The position numbers were made by a program, and so were the translations under genes. Source: Angiostrongylus vasorum (lineage: Eukaryota > Nematoda > Chromadorea > Rhabditida > Metastrongylidae). Taken from it: a stretch of 64,000 bases of DNA. The notes below the pieces were generated by a model, which was not told the origin of the DNA, did no database searches, and saw only the letters and a program-made list of their open reading frames with translations. This document shows positions 47,801 through 58,074 of the stretch, piece by piece; the stretch's first letter is position 1; every line of letters starts with the position of its first letter. The DNA is taken from assembly GCA_018806985.1 (NCBI GenBank), contig JADANN010000435.1, forward strand, positions 868,001-932,000. The letters run 5' to 3'.

Positions 47801-50800
47801 CACTGATCATATTTCGATAATTAAATTCGAAATTTAACATAACAACTCCATGTAGGGAACGAAACAGCAATGATTAGATATGACATTATGATCTACTGAA
47901 AACGTGAGAGATTCCGAAACAAACTGAATATATTTCATTGCGTTTGCCGATCTTAGGTGAAAACTCGAATATATTATCAACATAATAAAAAAAGAGCAAG
48001 GAATAAAGCCCTCGGCGTTAGTCAATCCCTCAGGGATGCGTCATGCATTCAATTTTTATTTAGCATCGTTTGAGGTGATTGAATGCATATCTGGCCTTTT
48101 ACAATGACTCCCGGTGGCCTACCGATGTATCGAGCTAGTGCTGCTATCCTCCCAGACAAGTCTGGTACCAATAGGGATGAATGGCTTGGTGAGCCTGAGC
48201 GCGGGCATCGAACTCATCTGTATTGCAGGGCGTCTCCGACCACTGCGCTAAACGCCCACTTATCACTATCAACATAATAGGTATAGAATTTACTAACATA
48301 CAAGTTACTAACCCATCATACCTACTGGTATCATTGTTGTTGCAGTGAACAGCACTGCAGAATCTGTCGTCCAAAGTTCATCGTATTTACCACCGTTGTA
48401 AAAAAGTGAGTTGAAGAAAGTTTCTCGCGATCTAAAAGGGAAAATGACTGCTAGAAATCGCTCGCAAACTCGTAATTCTTGTCTAGTGAAGAAATATGAA
48501 TATTCCCAAAAGTATTTTGTTGCGAACAGTGCGAAATTTCTGCAAAAAATGATTTCGTCATCCTTTTTTTTATAGAATCATCAGTTCTAATCAACATAGG
48601 AAATCTATAAAAAATGAGCGAATCGTTCTGTTTGACCGAAATAATTTGTTGCATTCGTATTCTATTTCTTGATGTAAGAAAACTGCTTGTTATCAAAAAA
48701 CTCACTAGCGAATAGTCGTTTGTAGCCCAGTGTGTAAAGGTGGCCTGTGATACACATGCTTGTTGAAATACAACCATAATGATGCTGAGATATTTGCAAA
48801 ACTCCGGACCGCAGGTGTATGCGGTGGAAAAAATAACGCGCTACTACCCTTTCCGAGGGGCTAACGCGTTCACCACCACACTATGCGGCTCCTTCGCTTC
48901 GCATGTCTCTCAGCTGGTTAAATCGAGCAGTGCAGTCAGCAACCACCAGTCAACGGGCTTGATCTGGGAACCCCATATCAGCATTGGAAGTCAAGCTGAG
49001 CCTATAGTTGAAATCACAATGCATAGTTTATATTTGCTTCCTACTATAATTTTTTTTAGACGACAGAACTAGCTGAGAAACAGGAGAGCGAAGGATCCAC
49101 ATTGTGTGGTGGTGAACTCGCCAGACCCCCGGAAATGCAATAGTGCGTTCGTCTCCCATCGCAAACACCTTCGGTCTGGAGTTTTGCAAATATCTCAGCA
49201 TCACTGCGGTTGCATTTCGCATTATACCCTGTCGTGAAAAGTTATAGTAGGCAGCAAATAAAATAAACACATGATTATTCGTTCGAGGGTGTTCGCTGGG
49301 GTAACCAACTTCACTATTTATTTGCTATCAGCAAATTGTTACCAAGCTTGTCAAGTAGGATTAAACAATTCTTGATTTTGCACCTCAGTAGGGCAACACA
49401 AATCAATGCATAGGGTACATAGTCAATTAATCATCTTTACGATGATTAAACGAAGTCGAATGAATGGCGCATCCATGCGGGATTGGTAAGCGTAGAACGA
49501 TTTGTTATTTCCTCCACCGTCGTCTCTTGAATAATATGGCCAAACTATGCTTCACGGAATTTTTTCGGGACAATAGAAATGCTTTTAATGCCTTTCTGCA
49601 GCCAATACAGCGAAAATCTTAATAGTTTGAGGCATTTGCTTCCCTCTACTGCAGTGAATTCACAGCGTTGTGAAGAAAACGTGTGCTTGGGAACTAACGG
49701 CAGACGGTGTGAATGCGAAGAGTGAAATTATGAAGAACTCACTGGATTTCTGAATTCGTCGAACAGTTCTTCCAGATACTCATCGACCAAAACGCTTGCT
49801 GTCGCATTAATTTTCTCCTTATCTATATCAAAAAGTGCTATCGTCTAAGTATTAATCCTATTAATCCTATAATAAGTATTCTATGAATGAGCAAAATTGT
49901 TATAACGGTTCGCATTCAATCTAATGTAACTTTAATTCAAACGCTAATAATATTTTTTAAAAATAATAGTAAACAACAATAATTGGAATGGCAGCTGTGA
50001 AAACGATCGTAAAGGCAACAATAGTCTTAACATAATAGATCGAAGTTTACTGGTTTTTCAAATGTCTAAGTATCTAAACACTTCTAAGAGAAATAGCCAC
50101 CTGATCTTTTCAACTCCTCCATACTACTAAGTAACCTCTGCTGCATTTCAGCAAATCGTCTTGCAGTCGCATCCCGTACTTTTATCTGCAATGGTAGCTG
50201 TTCTCTTTCACTATACAACTTCAGTGTTTAATGTTCAATTTGCACAAAAAAGCATTTCTGTGACTTTTTTTGCCTTCACAACTGGGCTTTATTCTCTGAA
50301 AAGGTCTGTTGTCTCATCGGAGTGCAGGGCGAACTGCAATTTACGAAATGATTTCCAGTTAACAAGCAATGAAGTTGGCATGGCCTATGAGCCTTATTAA
50401 GGAACCCTACATTGCCAAATCTTTGTTTAACGTTTCAGTTAAAAAACTGCTCAGAGGACTTTGTTCGAAATAAGGTGAGCAGATTTATGTCCATGTGTGC
50501 GTAAATAACATCCTAAGCACTTTTGTAGGAGCATCGACAATAGAAGTTTAGGAATGCTGAGATATTAGCAAAAGTTTGGACCTCATGTGGGATTCAAGCC
50601 AGCGATTGCCCTTACTGGCGGCTCATGTGATTGTTATTTCATTGCGAACACTATGAGTGCGACTGCAGCTTCAGCTAAACTGGGTTCAAGGCTAATTTGT
50701 AATCACAGAATCATTTCGTTGAAAGGTGATTGCTGAAAGCACCGACGAAGTAGAAACATAACTGAGAAAGAACAAAGCAGTGGCTTCAGTTGGTGTGGTG

Positions 50801-51557
50801 AATAGCACATGAGCCCCCCGTAAACGGAAATCGTGGTTTCGCAGCCCAGCTGAGGTTATGTCCTTATGATTATGCTTGTATTTTTATATCGTATCCGGCC
50901 GTGAAGAATGAGTAGGTAGAAAATAAAAAATAAAATATAAACCAACAATGGATGATATATGGACGAAAAAACTGTAAAATGGACTCCGCAAGGATGCACA
51001 CGTCCCCATGGACGACAACCCACACGTTCTACCGACGTGCTCGTAACCAATGTCAAACAGCTGTACTCGTAGCTCCACTTGTTTTATAGACCAGGGTGTG
51101 AGACTCACACCCTTTATCTTGCTCGAATCAAACCACCAACCTTGACGACGGCCGACTGGAAGCAGAAATGCGAATGAAAGATGTGCTAGGGTCCGCAAAA
51201 CACATGAAGAAGAGTTGTAGAAGTATGCAAGCATTCAAATAAGTACGCCAACAATGGCGCTTAGGGGGCTGAATGATTCTTGCGAGTGGAAGAAGCGGCG
51301 CTGTTCAAAACTCTAACAAGCTTGAAAATGTGTTTTCGTCGTCAAATTTGAACAAAAGTGTTGAGACTGCTTAGCACTCTTCATTAATTGTTATTATAAT
51401 GCATTTTCTACTTGTGAAAAAGAAAATGTGTAGTCTTTGAAACTGCGAAACTGACCTCATGGGGACGTTCTAATTTCTTGAATGCAATAGCACCAATATT
51501 GATGTATGTCAGGCAGGCAAGCACTAAACCGATGTGAAGGCCACAAGACCGAAGCAC
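41834..51557 (-). CDS. Two-pore-domain (K2P/TWK) potassium channel
   Basis: Minus-strand gene for a plasma-membrane potassium leak channel. Exons: 51456-51557 (TM1: CGLHIGLVLACLTYINIGAI, then FKKLERPHE), 50101-50140, 49743-49822 (extracellular loop with an NAT glycosylation site), 48322-48431 (first pore helix, WTTDSAVLFTATTMIPV), 47672-47773 (filter GFGLVTP and TM2 LFLIIYAIIGIPLALVTISD), 47416-47570 (TM3 and second pore, ITILTVGFGDIE), 45510-45611 (TM4, LYLILFIFVGVTLMTIS), 43767-43852 (VDVVATNIIHHVHYMGRQMG), 43481-43567 (MAQKINVNKGLRFGMAQLG), 41932-42046 and a short last exon ending EESE. Both filters are GFG; GYG is commoner in pore 1. Phases fit from TM4 to the end and from the loop to pore 1, given one surplus T in exon 48322-48431. 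The TM2-TM3 loop and the P2-TM4 junction do not join cleanly, so an exon is missing or indels remain. The N-terminus upstream of TM1 is unassigned. Confidence 0.8.
42217..42423 (-). other. Unassigned open frame inside the channel gene
   Basis: A 68-codon minus-strand frame contains RIYRERIETDLIRLAHRAEN and a hydrophobic FLYLIILGCYF. It lies between two channel exons and could be an alternative exon or noise. No motif recognised. Confidence 0.2.
42505..42881 (+). repeat. TAAG-tailed retroposon, copy 4 (family 2)
   Basis: From TTTACCGCCTCATTGTGACT to GAATCAGGTAAGTAAGTAG, with the shared CCAGGATCCACCACCGTCCT block. Antisense within an intron of the potassium channel gene. Confidence 0.9.
44110..44840. 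mobile_element. Inverted pair of Penelope-type repeats with hammerhead-like cores (family 4)
   Basis: The left arm (44121-44335) and right arm (44660-44825) are reverse complements over several blocks. Ends: TTAGCTGGTGCGACGTTGG against CCAATCTCGCGTCAGCTAA. Interior: CACCGAATT and CTACTGTTACA, and ATCTAGCAT. Each arm carries the family core in opposite orientation. The left arm, read minus, has CTGAGGA, a stem GGTGAAGTCGCT and GAAACGTC. The right arm, read plus, has CTAAGGCGAAATCGTGGAAA then CGTC. A GAT trinucleotide run lies at 44182-44201. The 700-bp unit has no coding capacity and sits in an intron of the channel gene. Confidence 0.65.
44951..45221 (-). repeat. tRNA-related SINE, copy 7 (family 1)
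   Basis: Minus-oriented: AGCTCTCGGCGTTGATCAA left end, CACTGCGCCACACGCGCCC right end. Full length, in a channel intron. Confidence 0.9.
45789..46707 (-). pseudogene. Unassigned open frames interrupted by a SINE
   Basis: Between the second-pore exon and the TM4 exon of the channel lie two minus-strand frames. The first (46417-46707) contains KHMRRIRGRVQQIKNMANLR and ECLYREGLGELPVSVVRLK. It can follow the second-pore exon in phase (acceptor CTAGCAG near 46693). The second starts near 46417 with NMGDVLRANTNLRNFNAADI and, if the SINE and one duplicated 16-mer are removed, runs on to 45789 through KLRCTVKGTLSRLIQTEDFD. The two frames are shifted relative to each other. I cannot tell whether this is an alternative channel segment, another gene or a transposon relic. 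Confidence 0.35.
46001..46301 (-). repeat. tRNA-related SINE, copy 8 (family 1), with 16-bp target-site duplication
   Basis: Flanked by perfect direct repeats GTTACCATTTGCAATA at 45985-46000 and 46302-46317. The tail between the 3' block and the left duplication is AAGGATAAAATGAAAGGGT (plus strand). This is direct evidence of retroposition. Confidence 0.97.
46975..47365. repeat. Fold-back element, complete (family 3)
   Basis: Arms mirror each other: GCTGAGATATTTGCAAAACT at the left, AGTTTTGCAAATATCTCAGC at the right; inside, CGGGGGCTAACGCGTTCACC against GGTGAACGCGTTAATCCCCG. It lies between the second-pore and TM4 exons of the channel gene. Confidence 0.9.
47988..48266 (-). repeat. tRNA-related SINE, copy 9 (family 1), with 13-bp target-site duplication
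   Basis: Perfect flanking repeats TATCAACATAATA at 47975-47987 and 48267-48279. An A-rich tail (AAAAAAGAGCAAGGAATAAA on the plus strand) precedes the 3' block. It lies in the intron just before the first-pore filter exon. Confidence 0.95.
48775..49262. repeat. Fold-back element, complete (family 3)
   Basis: Left arm GATGCTGAGATATTTGCAAA through GGGGCTAACGCGTTCACCAC; right arm GTGGTGAACTCGCCAGACCC through TTTGCAAATATCTCAGCATC. Longer centre than the 28.1 kb copy, sharing CGGGCTTGATCTGGGA with the 27.9 kb single arm. Confidence 0.9.
49437..49503 (+). repeat. SINE 3' fragment, copy 10 (family 1)
   Basis: ACGATGATTAAACGAAGTCG and GAATGGCGCATCCATGCGGG correspond to the last 65 bp of the family-1 SINE. 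The rest is absent. Confidence 0.7.
50545..50880. repeat. Diverged fold-back element (family 3 variant)
   Basis: Left: GGAATGCTGAGATATTAGCA, then TTACTGGCGGCTCATGTG. Right: CACATGAGCCCCCCGTAAAC. The plan is the same as family 3, but the inner sequences differ (GCTCATGTG in place of GCTAACGCGTTC), suggesting a separate subfamily. Confidence 0.6.
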
Positions 51558-52205
51558 CTTAAAGTAAATGCTGACTTTAACGAACATTTCGTCGGAATAA
51601 ACAGAAGAAAAAACAAGTGTCGTCCTCTGCATTACTTCTGCATGAACCGTCTTCTTTTCCGTACTTTTAAATGAAGGTCCCTTTTACGCATTTTTATTAT
51701 TTTTTTTACTGAGAGAAGTACTACAGCCTTCTCGAAATCTTAGAAGGGGTGTATTTGTATCTACATGTCAACCATGTGCTTTTGAATATTTGACTTCTTG
51801 CATGTTTATAGCTCGACAAACTTTGCTGTAGTGAAGCGATGATCGGAAATCCCCTGAGATGTATATCACTGGGTTCGTTCTCATCGGTTTCAATAGTGGA
51901 AAAAAAAGATGCAGTTATATGTGACTGCTCATTTCTGAATCTCCAAGGAAAAAAAACGATTAGTCAACTTCTTAGCTTTCGTTTTATCCTTTTTTTTTCC
52001 TTAAACTTCACTACATTGACCATTACACAAGTACACTAGAATTTCTTTGCAGATATTAAAGATAATGCTAAATTGGGAATAGGACAGTTCCTTAGTCGTT
52101 CCAACCTTTGGTCCAACGATCTTGGTTTTCAATGGTTTAAATAATACGCGTTTTCGTTTCCAAACCTCCAACCATCTTCATGCCAACTCTTCGAAAGGCC
52201 TTGCC

Positions 52206-52600
52206 ATATTTTATGACTCAAAACAATTCATTAGATTAACTTGCTTCTCTTTCAGTAACATTTTTGGAGGACGCAAAACATAGAGTGATGGATTAATCAT
52301 TGAGGTTTCTATTGTGAAATTCACCATTTTCATGCTGCCAATCGCACTGTACTGTCGTTGCACGGAACGATGATCATTTAAGACAGTCGGGAAGCTGCTG
52401 GATGTTCTTGTCATTCCCACAAACTGACTGGCTTGATTTAATGTTGTTCGTAGAGAACACCCTCTAGAAATGTTATGGAGAAATGCTACGAAAACATGAG
52501 CAATTGCCTCGAAAACGGTTTGTGACAGAATAAGGACATTTTTTGTAGTTGGCAAGATGAAAAGAAACTGAAAGAAAAACTTATGAACAGAAGGCACTCA
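52206..52600 (-). other. Open frame upstream of the channel TM1 exon
   Basis: A 128-codon minus-strand frame after a TTTCTTTCAG acceptor. The part SQFVGMTRTSSSFPTVLNDH to SAIGSMKM is followed by a possible donor (ATG then GTGAAT), so it could be the cytoplasmic N-terminus of the K2P channel. This is inference from position only. Confidence 0.25.
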
Positions 52601-52619
52601 GTGTCAACCGAAGGCCCAC

Positions 52620-53640
52620 TCTCACCATGACTAATAAAATCTTGAAGGAAAAAAGCTTCAATTTCGTATAGCTATGAGTTATTATGAACGAATTCAAATG
52701 AATATGTGAGGAAATTGCGTTCAAATCATGCTCATTATCCTGTGGTTTATATGCCTATCCTATGCATAACGGTCGTTTTTTTCCAACAAGACTCAAATTC
52801 CTGTAAGTCTTTAATACTTTGTATTAGACAGCCGAAAATTACTCGTTTGACTTTGAGTTTGTTAGTAATGATGGGTTTAACGGTATTTGATCAATGAACG
52901 GAGTATGTATGTACTAAAAAACTTAAATTAAACATAATCTTACATATAATGCATTTTTTGGTGAAGTTTTTGTGTTCGCATTTGTGCTTTTTTTCTCCTA
53001 TGCAGTGGCCGTTATCCTTTCATTCATAACGCGTGAAAGAATATTTGTTCCACTCTCTGTAATACCATCTGCCATTATGAGAAAATCGTAGACTCTTCAA
53101 TGTATTACACTAATCTCTTTGAGTCGACAGCTAAAGCCAAGTCCCCGACTTCCATTGAGCCAGTAGTGAACAGTCAGCTTCCATTAATTCCAGAACTTTC
53201 ACGATTTCATGGATGGAATCAATAGCTTTTTATATTGGGCAGTTCTTCAAGTTGAAAAAATGAGCTCATTTATATTAAAAATACGGAGGATGTCAACAAT
53301 GAGCACAGATGGTTACATACACCCGATGAAGCGCACACCCGATTTCATTCATGGTTTCCATATGGAACACCTCCCTTGGCAAGATCTATTTAGCTTTCCT
53401 AGATTCATGGGTTAGAAGGAAAGCACACACGAAATTATTTCGACAGCATTTCTGAAAAGAATGTTCTTCGCTGAAATCAAAGTCACTTTGGCAGTAGAAC
53501 TTGGAAGCCCGAACAGGATTCTTCATCGGCTGACAACACCACATTGTTAATGAGTGGTGCTAATCACATGTTCCTGATTCTATTGCTTTTGACAAGTGAT
53601 CTCCGTACTGGCCAAATCTTAGTTCTCTGGACTACTGCAT
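52620..53640. other. Gene-poor stretch
   Basis: AT-rich, no recognised exon or repeat. One 68-codon plus-strand frame (53209-53415) has no motif. Confidence 0.35.
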
Positions 53641-53650
53641 GTGTCAAAGG

Positions 53651-53919
53651 CGAGTGTGGCGCAATGGTTGGAGGCAACCTGCGATACATAAATGGGATCT
53701 ATCCCCGCGCCCATGGCTCACCAAGCCTTCCATCCCTCCACGTTCTGCAAATTGATGCCAGACTTGTCTGCGAGGATAGCAGCACTGACTCGATACATCG
53801 GCAGGCCACCGCAAGTCATCGTGTAGGCCATGTGTGCATTCAGTCATCTCCAACGGTACTTAATGAGGTCGAATGCATGGCGCATCTCTCAGGGATTGAT
53901 CAACGCCGAGAGCTCTATT
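53651..53919 (+). repeat. tRNA-related SINE, copy 11 (family 1)
   Basis: GAGTGTGGCGCAATGGTTGG head, ATGGCTCACCAAGCCTTCCA, and GATCAACGCCGAGAGCTCTA at the 3' end. Full length, moderately diverged. Confidence 0.9.
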
Positions 53920-54433
53920 TACTCCATGTGGTTAATCCAAGACAGGAACGCTTGTGATACTCTCGATGAATACTCTGAACTAGTTGAATATGTCTCTGGT
54001 AGAAATACTGTAGTTGAAGGAACGATGCGTTGTGAATGTGTTCCTAAAGAGATTGGAGGACTCCGTCAACAGAGAGGTAGGGGAACCTTTCGAATCTCAC
54101 TGACTAGTTTTCAATTAGTTGAATAAATAAATTATTAGAAGATGGCATGGGTTTCTTCTTATACCAGATACTATAACTTTAATACGATATACTCTCATCA
54201 ACAAGAATAAGGCGAAAGCACGTAGATCTCAGAGAAAATGAATTCTTTAAGAACAGGGAACTGTCTTACGTGAAAAATAGAATGGGAATCTTTTTCCAGT
54301 CCAACGCAATTTAGGCAAGATGCACGTTCTACTTAAATAATTGAATGCTGGAATGCATTATCAAAACGACTAGTTTTACGAGAAGTAGTGCAGCTTCCAT
54401 TTGATTGGTATGTTGAAGCTTTTACAGCACTTT

Positions 54434-54827
54434 CCTCCTAACGGTTTACCGCCTCATCGTGGTTGGGAGGTATTCCAGGGTTTCGGACTGCGATGTACAG
54501 CGGGGGGAATTCGTCCCCCGTCAGAGCCTCCCAAGGTGAACAGGGAGACTGACGTTTCCATCAGGAACCCTAGCTAAGAGCAAACCAGTACCAGGATCCA
54601 CCACCGTCTTGGTATCAAAGTCGTATGGTGGCAAATCTCCGTCTGATCCGCGAGGGTTGCGACTGCCTGTGGTGGTGAAAACCTGGGGCAGACTTTGGCC
54701 AGGCTGACCTCGGGATTGCAGGGAACCACAGTAGCTTAACCAACAAATCTCCGAAAAATGGTAATTATGCTGGGGGTCCGCACAACTAGTGATGACGGCC
54801 CGTTCAAGTATCAAGTAAGTAAGTAAG
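54434..54827 (+). repeat. TAAG-tailed retroposon, copy 5 (family 2), with target-site duplication
   Basis: Perfect 13-bp direct repeats TTTACAGCACTTT at 54421-54433 and 54828-54840 define a 394-bp element. It starts CCTCCTAACGGTTTACCGCC and ends CAAGTAAGTAAGTAAG. This sets the true ends of the family and shows that it moves by retroposition. Confidence 0.95.
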
Positions 54828-54849
54828 TTTACAGCACTTTTGTCAGCAC

Positions 54850-55610
54850 CAAGAAACCTTCCCCAAAACAACCAAGGAAGGGATTTTTGTAACAAGGTTG
54901 TACAAAAAATAAAAATAGCTTCATTACAGAATGTGACAATCTCTGTTTTATATCAGAAATACAAGGAAGAAACGTAAAGAAGAGTAGAAATTCTCTGGAG
55001 CTCCCTGTCACGCAGTCACTTCACGCGACTGCAGATGTTTCGAGAGAGAACTGGAGAGACGCGCTCGTTTACAACGACGGCCTTCTGGCGATGCTTTGAA
55101 ATGCATGTGCAGACGATTATAGATGGGCTATTTTTTTGCTTATAAGTGAGAAAATGCCGCTGGCAACAAGCACAATCGATAAGTCTTCATTGTAGTTATA
55201 GCATGCATTGATATTCATGCCACCATTCCTTCACAACATACTTTATAATTGATTTCAATATCTTAAGTGGCGAACTAAATACTAAGTAGCAAGCGAAAGT
55301 TAAACGTCCGTGAAATATTCACTGAAAGTGGAATTCGCTGTTTCTAAGATGTTATAGTGATTATTTGGCTATGTGGGACAAATGCATTTGCTTGAATATT
55401 TAATTTCTATCGCTCAGAGTTCATTCCGACAGCCGATTGCAAAATATCATGATCGATCCTCCGGCTATCTTTCTCTTCTCTACAGACTTCGAGATCAAAA
55501 GCATATAGCTGCATATATTCGTTGCCATTTTTTAGACAACTCATTGCCCTTGATGTAATTCTGAATTACTTTCCCAAAAAAAGTGGGCGCAGTATACAAC
55601 ATCCTTGTTA
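54850..55610. other. Gene-poor stretch
   Basis: Nothing recognised beyond short open frames. Confidence 0.35.
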
Positions 55611-55621
55611 AGGAAAAACAT

Positions 55622-55849
55622 CATTAGCATTCGACCTCATTAGGTATCGTAGGTGATTTAGTATAAATCTGGTCTTCAAGGCGATTGGCAGTGACTTATC
55701 GATGTACTGAGTCTGTGCTACTATCCTCCCAGACTAGTCTGGTACCATTTTGCCGACCCTGGAGAGATGGAAAGTTTGGTGATCGTGGGTCGTCGGGATC
55801 GATCCCACGTGTATGGCAAGGTGCCATCGACCACTGCGCCACATGAGCC
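55622..55849 (-). repeat. tRNA-related SINE, copy 12 (family 1), diverged
   Basis: CCACTGCGCCACATGAGCCC at the right end is the head, and ATTCGACCTCATTAGGTATC at the left is the 3' block. It is truncated at the extreme 3' end and has internal deletions. Confidence 0.75.
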
Positions 55850-56267
55850 CCCTGACTTTGTACTGATTAAAAGTTCCAAGCATTTTAGCCCTGTCTGTCG
55901 TTCGTTTGGTTAAAACTTTTTCGAAGTACGAGAAGTTGAGAGACCCGACGAAGACGAGCGATTTCATCGCTTCACTGCCTCTGCGTAACTGCTTCCTAAA
56001 CCTTATTTTTACAACTACTCTTTGGTTCGCTTTTTCACTGGTTGACCAGTTTTCACTCAAAGAGTCAACATGTATGACTCCTATTCCATATTCTCATTTA
56101 GTGTCTTTTTTTGACAACTTATTGTGTTTCTTACGAAATGCACTTGGTTAAGGTAATGCGAGGTTCTATAATTTCGTCTCATCCAGAGCCCCTGACCCAT
56201 CATGCACTCACATTTAATTATTTGGCTAATACTCTTTAGTTGTAAAATTAGGCGAGTGATGAAATAT

Positions 56268-56400
56268 GGGTGGCAGGGGTAGCTCAGCGGTTAGTGATGC
56301 AGTCTATCAGGAAGCGAGGTTCTGCTGCGATCAACTCCCAACGCCCCCCTCCAATCCACGTGGGAGACGCTTTTGCTCGGCAATCTACAACAATGTAAGT
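56268..56400 (+). repeat. Minor tRNA-like repeat
   Basis: GGCAGGGGTAGCTCAGCGGT plus TAGTGATGCAG fits a pol III A-box. GAGGTTCTGCTGCGATCAAC follows where a B-box would be expected but is degenerate. A diverged relative lies at about 37565-37625. It does not fold as a convincing tRNA. Confidence 0.4.
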
Positions 56401-56429
56401 TAGAATCAAGTCAACCAGCAATCTACGTC

Positions 56430-56695
56430 ACTCATAGAGAAGGCGGATCCCACGAGCACCAGCCAAACAACATGCTTAATGCGAAATATAACTACAACGA
56501 TGCTGAAATATTTGCAAAACTCCGGACAGCAGGTGTCTGCTGTGGGGAACGAACGCGCTATTGTCCTTTCCGGGGAGTAACGCGTTCACCACCACACCAT
56601 GCGGGTCCTTCGTTTCGCCTGTCTCTCAACTAGTTTTATCGATTTCTACGATACTCGTAGAGAAGGCGGATCCTTCAAGCACCAGCCACGAAAAA
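56430..56695. repeat. Fold-back single arm (family 3) between direct repeats
   Basis: A single family-3 arm (about 56470-56645: GATGCTGAAATATTTGCAAA to CGTTTCGCCTGTCTCTCAAC) is bracketed by direct repeats of about 38 bp, TAGAGAAGGCGGATCC plus AGCACCAGCCA, at 56436-56467 and 56659-56689. Confidence 0.75.
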
Positions 56696-56699
56696 TGCA

Positions 56700-57660
56700 A
56701 GAGAAAGGAATAGAATAGAAGCAGTTCTGGAATCCTCAAAGTAGATGTGCTTACGGGTTATGTAAAAAGTAACAGATAAAACATGGGTGTATAATGCGTT
56801 AGGCTCTTACGAAGGCGGAATTGGCTCCGAACGTATTTCAAGAAGAGACGACAACACACCAGTTGGACGCAGTTGAGCCGGCGATGGTTGGAGTATTCCA
56901 CATCGTTAGGGCGAGAAAGCGGATTCGAAGTTCCGACCTACGTCAGTGATCAGTGGATAGAAACGCCGCTATACAAACAAAGGTGTAGAAAATCAATCGC
57001 CTACGGGTTGTCGTTAAGACTCTTCACGTACCCATAACATTTAAATCCCAAGCGAACAGATGAAAGACTACCGGCCTCGTAGTCAAGATTCTTCACTACA
57101 AAAATGGAGGAAAAAATATTATGTTGCGCAAGCTTCCGGAACAAATAGAGCCCATTGAGCCACGCTTAGAGACAATTCGACACTACACTGGAATCAGCTC
57201 GAGTCCTCCTACGATTTATGGGAAGACAGATAGCATATGTGACGTAACTTGGCGACTTGTCCGTAGTCATTGCAAAAAGGTTCAGTTTCATTGGCGTATT
57301 CAGAATCCCATGATTGCTGCACATGCAGGTAGGTCACAAAGAAATGGATGTGCTATAGTGGAAATGAACATTCTTTTTTGAAGAACTTGATAGTTATTCC
57401 TAATTGACAAATTGATGTTCGCTCTTAAGCAAGTTTGCCTACCACTAATTAACGTAGGAGTACACATTGCATTTAGACGAGCTGAATGTCGCAATGGAAC
57501 CAAAGGCCGCATCGTCGACAGTGGTGTTCACCAAGTCCATAAAAGTATGAATCCATATAACACATTCCAATTTACTGGAGTTTTTCTGCGATGTGTGAAA
57601 ATTGTCGAATGATAAGTTACCATTATCACAGTGAGTGTCTTCTTAAAATTTTGATGGTGT
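56700..57660. other. Gene-poor stretch
   Basis: One 86-codon plus-strand frame (57121-57381) with no recognisable motif. Otherwise nothing supported. Confidence 0.3.
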
Positions 57661-57668
57661 ACTGGCAA

Positions 57669-58055
57669 CGTCCTCCCAGCGGTTTGCCGCTCATCGTGGT
57701 TGGGAGGTGTTCCTGGGGTGTCGGAATGCGATGTACAGCGATTGGATTCGTCCTCCCGGCAGGGTCTCCCAAGGTGAACAGGAGACTGACGTTTCCATCA
57801 GGAACCCTACCTAAGAGCAAACCAGTACCAGGACCCACCACCCGTCTTGGTATCAAAGTGGCATGGTGGCAAATCTCCCTCTGATCCACAAAGGCTGCGA
57901 CTGCCTGTGGTAGTGACGACCTCGGGCAGACTTTGGCCAGGCTGACATCGGGATTCCGTGGGAACCACAATGGCTCAACCAGCAAATCTGCGTAAAATGG
58001 TGTTTATGCTGGAGCCTGCACAACCAGTGAGGACGGGCCGTTCTAGCATCAAGTA
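57669..58055 (+). repeat. TAAG-tailed retroposon, copy 6 (family 2)
   Basis: From TCCTCCCAGCGGTTTGCCG to TCTAGCATCAAGTATTAGTA. Imperfect flanking repeats (GGTGTACTGGCAACGT and GGTATTCTGGCAAGGT) look like a decayed target-site duplication. Confidence 0.88.
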
Positions 58056-58074
58056 TTAGTAGGTATTCTGGCAA

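Noticed and set aside
56268..56345. Candidate functional tRNA gene
   Set aside because: The A-box is good, but the B-box is degenerate and no cloverleaf could be drawn; it also has a diverged repeat copy.
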